Part shown: positions 1 to 5,634 of the stretch, one piece after another
How the letters are laid out: each line of letters opens with the position of its first letter
Numbering within the stretch: position 1 is the stretch's first letter
Source of the DNA: Rubrobacter sp.
GTDB taxonomy: Bacteria > Actinomycetota > Rubrobacteria > Rubrobacterales > Rubrobacteraceae
Direction of reading: 5' to 3'
Assembly (NCBI GenBank): GCA_016781885.1
Contig: JADDPM010000119.1
Location: 1 to 6,300 of the forward strand
Length of the DNA: 6,300 nucleotides
Program-made: the position numbers and the translations under genes
The notes under the pieces: model-generated
What the model was told of the DNA's origin: nothing
What the model saw: the letters and a program-made list of their open reading frames with translations, nothing else
The model's database searches: none

Positions 1-435
1 ATCGTCAATCCACGCAACAGACATCTAGTGGAGTTGAGCACGGACGAGATGCTCGCCGAGGTCGAGAGCCGGTACGAAGATGGGGAGGAGTTTGCCTTTA
101 TCGCGTGGTCGCCCCACTGGATGAACCACAGGTACGACTTCAGGTACCTCGCCGACCCGCTGGACGCCCAAGGCGAGCTAAACGATCCGGCGCGGCTCTC
201 CACGGCCGTCAACGAAGATCTGCAGGAGGACGACCCCGTCGCCTATGCGTTCCTGAATTCGGTGAGGCTCAACGAAGCGCAGCTCAACGAGTTGGAGGAC
301 GAGATCGAGGAGGCGGAAGACCCCGAGACGGGCGCGAAGAGCTGGCTGGAGGACAACCGTGAAGCCGTGAAGCCCTGGCTCGAAGCTGCGCGGGATGCCG
401 GAGCTCCGGAAGAGATCACGGGGAACGACACCTGA
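1..435 (+). CDS. Glycine betaine/proline-type ABC transporter substrate-binding protein (OpuAC-like), 5'-truncated by window
   Basis: This is the C-terminal 144 residues of an OpuAC/ProX-family periplasmic-type binding protein, which captures a quaternary amine such as glycine betaine outside the cell and delivers it to an ABC importer. The frame is open to base 1. A GTG at 28 could be called as a start, but the protein aligns to the interior of the complete paralog downstream: the ELSTDEMLAEVESR segment matches ESSTNGMLSEVESR, and AWSPHWM (codons 103-123) matches GWEPHWM. The gene therefore almost certainly begins upstream of the window. The two Trp of that motif are the kind of aromatic residues that cage the trimethylammonium group in this family. 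The tail is very acidic. The stop is TGA at 433-435, 81 bp before the next gene on the same strand. The ligand is inferred from the family; choline, proline betaine or ectoine-like substrates cannot be excluded. Confidence 0.85.
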   Translation: MVNPRNRHLVELSTDEMLAEVESRYEDGEEFAFIAWSPHWMNHRYDFRYLADPLDAQGELNDPARLSTAVNEDLQEDDPVAYAFLNSVRLNEAQLNELEDEIEEAEDPETGAKSWLEDNREAVKPWLEAARDAGAPEEITGNDT

Positions 436-469
436 CATCACGAATACCGCGCTACGGCGCATCCTCCGG

Positions 470-475
470 TTGACT
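470..475 (+). promoter_or_regulatory. Weak candidate -35 (TTGACT) upstream of the second binding-protein gene
   Basis: TTGACT matches the sigma-70 -35 consensus at five of six positions. The only -10-like hexamer nearby is TAGAAG at 491-496, with a short 15-bp spacer and a four-of-six match. The second gene may simply be cotranscribed with the first. This is a low-confidence call, listed so that the 81-bp gap is described. Confidence 0.2.
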
Positions 476-516
476 CCTCCGATCTGGCACTAGAAGTTAG
501 TGAAAGGACTGGATAG

Positions 517-1509
517 ATGCAGAGAACCGGTAGGTTTGTGAAGGCGGCGCTCTTGGGGATCGCGCTCGTCATAGGAGCGCTCGTTCTCGGCGCGTGCGGC
601 GGCGGTGGCGGCGAGGGATCCGGATCAGCAACCGGCTCCAACGAGACCGTCAGCTTCGGCACGGTGGACTGGCCCGAGGCTATCGCCAAGACCAATGTCG
701 CCTCGACCGTGGTCGAGGCCCTGGGGTACGAAACCGAGATCAGTGAGGTCAGCGTGCCGCTCGTCTTCCAGGGTCTGGAGACGGGCGACCTCGACGTCTT
801 TGTCGAGGCCTGGTTCCCGACTATGCAGACCAACATGGACCAGATCGACCAGGAGAGCGTTACCTCGGCGGCGACGAACCTCCCCGAGGCCACCTTCAGC
901 GTCGCGGGCAACAGGGAGGCCTGCGACGCTGGCGTCACCTCTCACGAGGATCTCGACAAGTTCGCGGACAGGTTCGAGGAGGGCGGCACACCGACCATCT
1001 ACGGGATAGAGCCCGGCAACGACGGCAACCAGGTGGTCATAGACATGATAGAGAACGATACCTACGGTCTGGGTGACTGGAAGATCGTGGAGTCCAGCAC
1101 CAACGGTATGCTCTCCGAGGTGGAGAGTCGCGTGGACGAGGGCCAGTGGGTCGCCTTTACGGGCTGGGAGCCGCACTGGATGAACAACAAGTTCGACATG
1201 TGTCTACTGGAAGACCCGGAGGAGGCCTGGGGGGGCAAGTCGCACGTCGAGACGCTCCTCAACGCCGAGTTCACCGAGGCCAACCCGGAGCTCGAAGAGT
1301 TCTTCGGCCAGATGATCGTCAACAAAGAGATCCAGGCGAATCTTATAGACCAGATCGACAACTCCGGCAAGGAGCCCGAGCAGGTCGCCCTCGACTGGCT
1401 CAACGAGAACACCGAGATGACGGACCAGTGGCTCGACGGCGTAAAGGCAGCCGACGGCACCGACGGCGCCGAAGCCCTCAAGAGCTACCTCGAAGAGAAG
1501 AGCGCCTAG
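517..1509 (+). CDS. Glycine betaine/proline-type ABC transporter substrate-binding lipoprotein (OpuAC/ProX family)
   Basis: This is a complete 330-residue solute-binding protein, predicted to bind glycine betaine or a related quaternary amine for an osmoprotectant ABC importer. Residues 1-26 form a lipoprotein signal peptide: basic MQRTGRFVK, a hydrophobic core, then lipobox LGAC with the lipidated Cys at 27. A Gly/Ser-rich tether (28-42) precedes the OpuAC domain (about 43-310). Candidate aromatic-cage residues are W52 (VDWPEA), W99 (EAWFP), and W217 and W221 (GWEPHWM). C136 and C229 are the only cysteines after the lipobox and could form a disulfide; the partial paralog upstream has no Cys at the position of C229. 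The ATG at 517 is preceded by AAAGGA (503-508) at a good distance. Permease and ATPase genes are not visible and probably lie before the window. A strong hairpin follows at 1570-1608. The family call is firm; the exact substrate is inferred. Confidence 0.92.
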   Translation: MQRTGRFVKAALLGIALVIGALVLGACGGGGGEGSGSATGSNETVSFGTVDWPEAIAKTNVASTVVEALGYETEISEVSVPLVFQGLETGDLDVFVEAWFPTMQTNMDQIDQESVTSAATNLPEATFSVAGNREACDAGVTSHEDLDKFADRFEEGGTPTIYGIEPGNDGNQVVIDMIENDTYGLGDWKIVESSTNGMLSEVESRVDEGQWVAFTGWEPHWMNNKFDMCLLEDPEEAWGGKSHVETLLNAEFTEANPELEEFFGQMIVNKEIQANLIDQIDNSGKEPEQVALDWLNENTEMTDQWLDGVKAADGTDGAEALKSYLEEKSA

Positions 1510-1569
1510 CAGCAGCCAGCTTTTGGCAACCAACTCTCAGCCAGGAGCACGAAGTCGCAGGCCTACCTC

Positions 1570-1608
1570 AAGGAAGCACCTCCGCCACTTGTGCGGAGGT
1601 GCTTCCTT
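1570..1608 (+). terminator. Perfect 16-bp hairpin, probable terminator between convergent genes
   Basis: Bases 1570-1585 are the exact reverse complement of 1593-1608, giving an uninterrupted 16-bp stem with a 7-nt loop (CACTTGT). On the plus strand the stem ends in CCTT and runs into TTACGTTTGCGTT, a broken T-rich stretch. On the minus strand no T-run follows. It lies 60 bp after the binding-protein stop and 62 bp beyond the minus-strand sulfotransferase-like stop. It therefore most likely ends the plus-strand unit and may also work in the other direction. The rest of 1510-1670 shows nothing else I can support. Confidence 0.8.
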
Positions 1609-1670
1609 ACGTTTGCGTTGCGCCGCAGGCCGACGGAGCAGCAGTGAAGACCGTCAGAGAAGGCTGACCG

Positions 1671-2390
1671 CTAAACGCGAATACGCCTGGCGTACATCGC
1701 TTCGTAGTAGGGCAGGCAGCGGCGGGAGAGCTCTTCGAGCTCGTCGGAGAGCTCTATCTCTTCGCGGCGGCTGACCTTGCCGATGCCGGTGCTCTTCTGG
1801 GCATCCTCGTGCCACTCGTCCCACATCTCCCACTCCGGTACCTCGCGCGGCTCCCAGGTGAGGGCTTCGGGGACAAAGGGTACATCAATCCTCTCGCAGT
1901 AGGCGGCCACGATCCCCTCCGGGTCCTCGGAGAGGTCGGCGGCGTCGACCACGACGGGCTCCTGATCGAGCTCTACCGCGTATCCGAAGAGGCGGTGCAA
2001 CTCCTCATAGCCGGCCTCCTCAAAGGTGAAGTCCGGCCAGAACTTGCTGAACGAGGCGAGGACGGCGCGCGGCTCGCGGATAATGAACGTGTTGCGGAAC
2101 CTGGCCACGAACTCCGGCGTCACGAAGCCGGAGACGTGGTAGGCCATGTCCTTGAAGAAGACCGGCTCGCTGGCGGGCGCGAGGAGCCGGGCCAGGACCT
2201 GCGTGAAGCAGTACTCCTCCTTCGGCTCCACGTCCGCGAAGCGGTCGCTGCGGCGCTCGGTCGAGTAGTAGTAGGAGGCGGAGAAAGGCTCATGGAAGAC
2301 CTTGAAGTCTCCCCGCTCGACGAAGACCCGCTCGAAGGCGGTCGAGATCGAACGGGGTACGGCCCACAGGGCGACGGGTTTGCGGCTCAC
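1671..2390 (-). CDS. Small sulfotransferase-like P-loop protein, paralog A
   Basis: This 239-residue protein has the layout of a PAPS-dependent sulfotransferase fold. A 5'-phosphosulfate-binding loop PRSISTAF lies at 12-19, right after the first strand (VALWAV). The 3'-phosphate-binding pair is R105 and S113 in IIREPRAVLASF, with the eight-residue spacing seen in classical sulfotransferases. HEPF (33-36) and the aromatic C-terminal EMWDEWHED resemble a cytosolic bacterial family often labelled sulfotransferase or, misleadingly, branched-chain aminotransferase-like. There is no signal peptide or membrane segment. The start is GTG at 2388-2390, supported by GAGGAG at 2396-2401. The gene follows its paralog by 87 bp and is the last of the glyS cluster. 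Residues 4-43 are identical to paralog B, while the rest is only about 55-60% identical by eye. The acceptor substrate is unknown, and catalysis itself is inferred from the motifs. Confidence 0.8.
   Translation of the reverse strand: MSRKPVALWAVPRSISTAFERVFVERGDFKVFHEPFSASYYYSTERRSDRFADVEPKEEYCFTQVLARLLAPASEPVFFKDMAYHVSGFVTPEFVARFRNTFIIREPRAVLASFSKFWPDFTFEEAGYEELHRLFGYAVELDQEPVVVDAADLSEDPEGIVAAYCERIDVPFVPEALTWEPREVPEWEMWDEWHEDAQKSTGIGKVSRREEIELSDELEELSRRCLPYYEAMYARRIRV
2265..2381. repeat. 117-bp near-identical block, copy 1 (paralog A, codons 4-42)
   Basis: This block matches 3084-3200 in the same orientation with 114 of 117 identical bases and no gaps (constant offset of 819). The last 71 bases (2311-2381) are identical throughout. 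All three differences are synonymous third positions: Gly GGA/GGG, His CAT/CAC and Pro CCT/CCC. The similarity stops abruptly at both ends. Confidence 0.9.
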
Positions 2391-2413
2391 TATTTCTCCT
2401 CGCGTCTTCTACG

Positions 2414-2419
2414 CATATA
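2414..2419 (-). promoter_or_regulatory. Possible -10 element (TATATG) for paralog A
   Basis: Read on the minus strand, the gap between the paralogs contains TATATG about 24 nt before the GTG start, which would leave room for the GAGGAG ribosome site. No -35 is recognisable. Read-through from paralog B is equally plausible. Confidence 0.2.
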
Positions 2420-2442
2420 GTCTGCTCCACCACCGAGTCCTG

Positions 2443-2459
2443 GCGACGGGTATCGTCGC
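2443..2459. other. Short inverted repeat between the two sulfotransferase-like genes
   Basis: GCGACG (2443-2448) and CGTCGC (2454-2459) form a perfect 6-bp stem with a 5-nt loop in the 87-bp gap. There is no T-run on either side, so it is not a typical terminator. It could be an mRNA processing or stability hairpin, or chance in GC-rich DNA. Confidence 0.3.
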
Positions 2460-2477
2460 ACCCGGGATCCTGACGGG

Positions 2478-3212
2478 CTAGACCCTCGCGGACCTTAGCC
2501 GGTTCTCGTAGAGCTCCTGGTAGAAGGGCAGGCAGTGTTCGTAGACTTTCTCCTGGCCCTCGGGGAGCTCCTTGTCGTCCTCGAGCGGCTCCCTCTTTAT
2601 GCCGGTGCTATCCTCCGCCTCGGTGTGCCACTCGGCCCACATCTCCCAGTCCGGGATCTTACGCGCCTCCCAGGTGAGGGCCTCGGGCATGAACGGCACG
2701 CCGATCCTCTCGCAATAGGCGGCCACGATGCCTTCAGGGTTCTCGGTGAGGTCGGCGGCGTCTACAATAGCCGGCTCCTCCCCGTTCTCCACGGCGAGAC
2801 GGTAGAGCCTGTGCTGCATCTCGTAGCCGATCTCCTCAAGCGTGAAGTCCGGCCAGAACCTGTTCATCGAGGCGATGACCGGTATGGGATCGCGAATGAT
2901 GAACGTGTTGGTGAAGGTAGAGACGAACTCCGGCGTCATAACGCCCTTGGTGTGCAGCGCCATGTCCTTGAAGTACACGCGCCTCTCCCACGAGGGATCG
3001 AGCATCGTCGCGAGCACGTTCTCGGGGTTGTACTCGGCCTTCGGCTCCTGATCCGCGTATCGGTTGCTCTGGCGCTTCTCACTGTAGTAGTAGGAGGCGG
3101 AGAAGGGCTCGTGGAAGACCTTGAAGTCCCCCCGCTCGACGAAGACCCGCTCGAAGGCGGTCGAGATCGAACGGGGTACGGCCCACAGGGCGACGGGTTT
3201 ACCGTTGGTCAT
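2478..3212 (-). CDS. Small sulfotransferase-like P-loop protein, paralog B
   Basis: This 244-residue paralog of the gene just downstream has the same predicted sulfotransferase fold: PRSISTAF phosphosulfate loop at 13-20, HEPF at 34-37, and 3'-phosphate residues R107 and S115 in IIRDPIPVIASM. A conserved block around DAADLTENPEG through EALTWEARKIPDWEMW is shared with paralog A. It appears cytosolic. The start is ATG at 3210-3212 with AAAGGAG at 3219-3225. Only 16 bp separate it from the glyS stop, and its ribosome site occupies that gap, so cotranscription from glyS is very likely. It differs from paralog A by a one-residue insertion near R77/R78 and by a diverged acidic tail (about 205-230). 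The differences in the middle and C-terminal parts suggest different acceptors. PAPS binding is inferred from the motifs, and the acceptor cannot be read from the sequence. Confidence 0.82.
   Translation of the reverse strand: MTNGKPVALWAVPRSISTAFERVFVERGDFKVFHEPFSASYYYSEKRQSNRYADQEPKAEYNPENVLATMLDPSWERRVYFKDMALHTKGVMTPEFVSTFTNTFIIRDPIPVIASMNRFWPDFTLEEIGYEMQHRLYRLAVENGEEPAIVDAADLTENPEGIVAAYCERIGVPFMPEALTWEARKIPDWEMWAEWHTEAEDSTGIKREPLEDDKELPEGQEKVYEHCLPFYQELYENRLRSARV
3084..3200. repeat. 117-bp near-identical block, copy 2 (paralog B)
   Basis: This is the partner of 2265-2381 and codes for KPVALWAVPRS through YYY of paralog B. Immediately after the block the shared Ser is encoded by AGT here but TCG in paralog A, and nucleotide similarity drops. 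Before the block the start regions differ in length by one codon and in sequence. Confidence 0.9.
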
Positions 3213-3228
3213 AACAAACTCCTTTTCT

Positions 3229-4611
3229 TTAGCCTGAGATGAGGTTCTGCAGACGCTCCCGGACGGCCTGTATCGGGATACGCTCCTGCTCCATGGTGTC
3301 CCGGTCGCGGATGGTGACCTGCTTGTCCTCCATAGTGTCGAAGTCCACCGTGACGCAGAACGGCGTGCCGGCCTCGTCCTGGCGGCGGTAGCGGCGACCG
3401 ATGGAGCCCGAGTCGTCGTAGAAGACCCGGTAGTCGCCCTTCAGGTCATCGTAGAGTTGCTTGGCGACCGTGGAGACGGGCTCCTTCTTGGAGAGCGGGA
3501 AGACGGCGGCCTTCGTGGGGGCGAGGCGCGGGTGGAGCTTGAGGACGGTGCGCTCCTCGCCGTTCACCACCTCCTCCGTGTATGCGTCGACGAGGAAGGC
3601 GAGCATGATGCGGTCGGGACCGGCCGCCGGCTCGATGACGTAGGGGACGTAGCGGTTGTTGGTGGCCTGGTCGAAGTACTCCAGGTTCTCGCCCGAAAAG
3701 GCCGCGTGCTGCTTGAGGTCATAGTCGGTGCGGTTGGCGATGCCTTCCAGCTCCGACCAGCCGCGGAACGGGAAGTTGTACTCCAGGTCCACCGTGCGCT
3801 TGGAGTAGTGAGAGAGCTTCTCCTTGGGGTGCTCGTAGTAACGGAGGTTCTCGGGGTTAAGGCCGAAGGAGGTGTACCAGTCCCAGCGCTCCTTCAGCCA
3901 GTACTCGTGCCACTCTTCGTCCGTGCCCGGCTCTACGAAGAACTCCATCTCCATCTGCTCGAACTCGCGCGTGCGGAAGATGAAGTTGCCCGGTGTGATC
4001 TCGTTGCGGAAGCTCTTCCCCTGCTGGGCGATCCCGAACGGCACCTTCACGCGGCTCGTCTGCATGACGTTCTTGAAGTTCACGAAGATACCCTGCGCCG
4101 TCTCGGGCCTCAGGTAGACGACGTTCTCCGGCGCCTTCACCGGCCCGGTATGCGTCTCGAACATTAGGTTGAAGGGCCGGACCGGGGCGAAGCTCCGCCC
4201 GCCATCCGCCGGGTCCTTGATGCGCTCGTCTTCTTGAATGATCCGGGTCATCTCCTCGGCGCTCATCCCCTCGGCGTCGAGCTCCGTCGCGTCTTCTATG
4301 AGGTGATCCGCCCGGTAGCGGCGTCCGCTGGTCCGGCTCTCGACGAGCATGTCGTTAAAGCCCCCGACGTGCCCCGAGGCCTCCCAGACTTTGGGGTGCA
4401 TGATGATCGCTGCATCCAGCCCCACGACATCGTCGCGCATGTGTACGGTGCGGCGCCACCACTCCTCTTTGACGTTCCTCTTCATCTCGACCCCTAAGGG
4501 GCCGTAGTCGTAGGAGGAGCGGATGCCGCCGTAGATCTCCGAGCTCTGGTAGACAAAGCCCCGGCGCTTGCAGAAGGCCACTATCTTATCCATCGTAACG
4601 GTCTGCGACAC
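3229..4611 (-). CDS. glyS: Glycyl-tRNA synthetase, dimeric (alpha2) class II type
   Basis: This enzyme attaches glycine to tRNA-Gly in the cytosol using ATP; it is essential for translation. At 460 residues it has the length of the homodimeric bacterial type (as in Thermus, Mycobacterium and Streptomyces), not the alpha2beta2 type. It opens with KRRGFVYQSSEIYGG (15-29) and DYGPLGVE (35-42), both family hallmarks. Motif 2 is FRNE at 201-204 followed by TREFEQMEMEFF. Motif 3 is EPAAGPDR (327-334), where many homologs have GVDR. The anticodon-binding domain starts near residue 362. I chose GTG at 4609-4611 because GGAGG lies 4 nt upstream and the resulting N-terminus (MSQTVTMDKIVAFCKRRGF) fits homologs. 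The ATG at 4591-4593 has no ribosome site close by, and the open frame up to 4866 adds non-homologous residues. It is probably the first gene of an operon with the two sulfotransferase-like genes. Confidence 0.95.
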   Translation of the reverse strand: MSQTVTMDKIVAFCKRRGFVYQSSEIYGGIRSSYDYGPLGVEMKRNVKEEWWRRTVHMRDDVVGLDAAIIMHPKVWEASGHVGGFNDMLVESRTSGRRYRADHLIEDATELDAEGMSAEEMTRIIQEDERIKDPADGGRSFAPVRPFNLMFETHTGPVKAPENVVYLRPETAQGIFVNFKNVMQTSRVKVPFGIAQQGKSFRNEITPGNFIFRTREFEQMEMEFFVEPGTDEEWHEYWLKERWDWYTSFGLNPENLRYYEHPKEKLSHYSKRTVDLEYNFPFRGWSELEGIANRTDYDLKQHAAFSGENLEYFDQATNNRYVPYVIEPAAGPDRIMLAFLVDAYTEEVVNGEERTVLKLHPRLAPTKAAVFPLSKKEPVSTVAKQLYDDLKGDYRVFYDDSGSIGRRYRRQDEAGTPFCVTVDFDTMEDKQVTIRDRDTMEQERIPIQAVRERLQNLISG

Positions 4612-4615
4612 GAAT

Positions 4616-4620
4616 CCTCC
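4616..4620 (-). promoter_or_regulatory. Shine-Dalgarno GGAGG that decides the glyS start
   Basis: On the minus strand GGAGG is followed by ATTC and then GTG (4609-4611). The ATG six codons further in would sit 22 nt from this site, too far for normal initiation. The 4-nt spacing to GTG is slightly short but workable. Confidence 0.65.
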
Positions 4621-4648
4621 GAACCACTCGAACACTCCTAACCGCGAA

Positions 4649-4657
4649 ATACTAACA
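4649..4657 (-). promoter_or_regulatory. Candidate extended -10 promoter for glyS (TGTTAGTAT)
   Basis: Read on the minus strand, TGT-TAGTAT combines a TGn extension with a four-of-six -10 hexamer. No convincing -35 lies upstream, which an extended -10 can tolerate. Transcription would start near 4642, giving a leader of about 30 nt that contains the GGAGG site. The leader is far too short for a T-box. Confidence 0.35.
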
Positions 4658-4699
4658 AAGTTGTCTCGAAGTAGCGGGCCGTCCCGGTCGCCGCACTCG

Positions 4700-4705
4700 T
4701 ATAAA
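4700..4705 (+). promoter_or_regulatory. Candidate -10 (TATAAA) for the tautomerase gene
   Basis: TATAAA matches the -10 consensus at five of six positions in otherwise GC-rich DNA. It would place the transcript start near 4712 and leave about 39 nt of leader with a strong ribosome site. No -35 hexamer is visible at the normal distance. The 139-bp gap 4612-4750 thus carries divergent promoters. Confidence 0.4.
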
Positions 4706-4750
4706 CTTTGGACCGTCGAACACGCATCGATCAGGGAGAGGAGAGTTATC

Positions 4751-4951
4751 GTGCCTGTCATCCAATGCGACATCCGGGAAGGCCGCACCGAGGAGCAGAA
4801 GCAGGCGCTTGCGCAAGAGATAACGCGCGTCGTACACGAGACAATCGGGGCCCCCGTCGAGTACATCTACGTCCTGATCCGGGAGACCCCGGGCGCCCAC
4901 CACGTCAAGGCAGGTAAGGCGCTCGAAGACTACGAGCCTGAGGCGAAATAA
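4751..4951 (+). CDS. 4-oxalocrotonate tautomerase family protein
   Basis: This 66-residue protein is the size of the 4-OT (2-hydroxymuconate tautomerase) family, whose small subunits assemble into hexamers and catalyse keto-enol tautomerisation with an N-terminal proline. The start is GTG at 4751 with GAGGAG (4738-4743) 7 nt upstream. The next codon is Pro, which becomes catalytic Pro1 once Met is removed. Numbering from Pro1, EGRTEEQK (9-16) matches the family signature and includes R11. Arg39 of classical 4-OT is Tyr here, and Phe50 is His, followed by VKAGK as in YwhB-type homologs. The catechol-pathway reaction is therefore doubtful, and the physiological substrate is unknown. No aromatic-degradation genes are nearby. 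It is divergent from glyS and 60 bp ahead of the DUF4126-like gene. Longer in-frame starts upstream lack ribosome sites and would destroy the Pro1 arrangement. Confidence 0.9.
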   Translation: MPVIQCDIREGRTEEQKQALAQEITRVVHETIGAPVEYIYVLIRETPGAHHVKAGKALEDYEPEAK

Positions 4952-4998
4952 GGGAATTGGGAGGCGTGGCTCACGGCTAGAGGCCGAGGTCAGTAGGG

Positions 4999-5004
4999 TA
5001 TAAT
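4999..5004 (+). promoter_or_regulatory. Consensus -10 (TATAAT) placing transcription start at the downstream ATG
   Basis: A perfect TATAAT ends 7 nt before the ATG at 5012, so transcription should start at or within two bases of the start codon. No clear -35 is present. A leaderless mRNA is the natural reading, and these are common in actinobacteria. Confidence 0.65.
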
Positions 5005-5011
5005 CTCGCGG

Positions 5012-5602
5012 ATGGAAACTCTACTCGCTGCAGGCACTGGCATAGGGCTCTCCTCCATTGCGGGGGTTAGGGCATACCTGCCGCTCGCTCTAGTCGGGCT
5101 CTTCGCCAAGCTCGGTCTCTTTGTCTTGCCCGCGCCCTTCGACCTGTTGAGTGGCTGGCTCGTGATCGGGGCATTGCTCGTGCTCGCGTTCGTCGAGGCT
5201 GGCCTCGATAAGGTGCCGGCTCTCGACTCCATAGTGGACATAGTGCAGACGCCCCTGCGCATCGTCGCGGGCGCCGTCCTCTTCGCGGCGGCCTTTCAGG
5301 CGGGTGTTACTCCCGATGGCTTCGGGGAGCTAGTTCCGGAGGCGGCCGCGGGCGGGGGCATCGCGGCGGTAGTCGCCGTGCTGAAGGTTATCTTGAGGCC
5401 GCCCGCGAACGTGGCCTCGGCCGGGGTTTCAGCACCGTTTTTGAGCATCTTCGAGGACGTGGTGGCGGTCGTGGGCGGGGTTCTGGCGGTGCTCGTGCCG
5501 CTCGTGCCGCTACTCTTTGTCGCGTTTCTGCTATTCTTCTTCTACAGGGTAAGGAAGCGGCGGGGGAGGAAGTTCGGGGGCCTCCGCATCCTCGGCGACT
5601 AG
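5012..5602 (+). CDS. DUF4126-like integral membrane protein
   Basis: This 196-residue, strongly hydrophobic protein resembles the uncharacterised DUF4126 membrane family. An N-terminal glycine-rich stretch leads to GVRAYLPLALVGLFAKLG (18-35). A second hydrophobic segment covers about 47-64, followed by the conserved EAGLDKVPALDSI and a segment at about 80-98. Another segment spans about 110-128 (AAAGGGIAAVVAVLKVIL), and a long hydrophobic stretch at about 147-176 probably forms one or two membrane passes. The basic tail RVRKRRGRK suggests a cytosolic C-terminus by the positive-inside rule. There is no signal peptide with a cleavage site and no catalytic motif, so no function can be given. The ATG at 5012 has no good ribosome site; it lies just behind a TATAAT and is probably read from a leaderless transcript. 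The next gene starts 32 bp after the stop and may share the transcript. Confidence 0.8.
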   Translation: METLLAAGTGIGLSSIAGVRAYLPLALVGLFAKLGLFVLPAPFDLLSGWLVIGALLVLAFVEAGLDKVPALDSIVDIVQTPLRIVAGAVLFAAAFQAGVTPDGFGELVPEAAAGGGIAAVVAVLKVILRPPANVASAGVSAPFLSIFEDVVAVVGGVLAVLVPLVPLLFVAFLLFFFYRVRKRRGRKFGGLRILGD

Positions 5603-5634
5603 CCGTCTCGAATGCGCTCCATGGGGAGGGTGCT

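Noticed and set aside
28..435. GTG at 28 as the true start of a short 135-residue protein
   Set aside because: The frame stays open to base 1, there is no ribosome site before 28, and the homology to the paralog begins in mid-domain, so this is a truncated gene.
1809..3242. Long plus-strand open frames opposite the two sulfotransferase-like genes (1809-2420 and 2535-3242) with similar predicted proteins
   Set aside because: They are antisense shadows produced by GC-rich codons. Their mutual similarity follows from the paralogous genes on the minus strand, and their compositions (Gly/Arg/Glu/His-rich) look non-natural.
3457..4497. Plus-strand open frames inside glyS (3457-4167 and 4234-4497)
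   Set aside because: They are shadows of the highly conserved glycyl-tRNA synthetase on the other strand.
4612..4750. T-box riboswitch in front of glyS
   Set aside because: The leader is at most about 140 nt, has no T-box core sequence (the AGGGTGGNACCGCG type) and no specifier hairpin or terminator.
4612..4866. N-terminal extension of glyS to 4866
   Set aside because: The extra 85 codons overlap the divergent tautomerase gene antisense, have low complexity (Ser/Cys/Thr-rich) and are not homologous to GlyRS. A ribosome site supports GTG 4611.
5489..5512. Short direct repeat of CTCGTGCCG inside the DUF4126-like gene
   Set aside because: It encodes LVPLVPL in a membrane segment; a two-unit codon repeat is not a meaningful repeat element.
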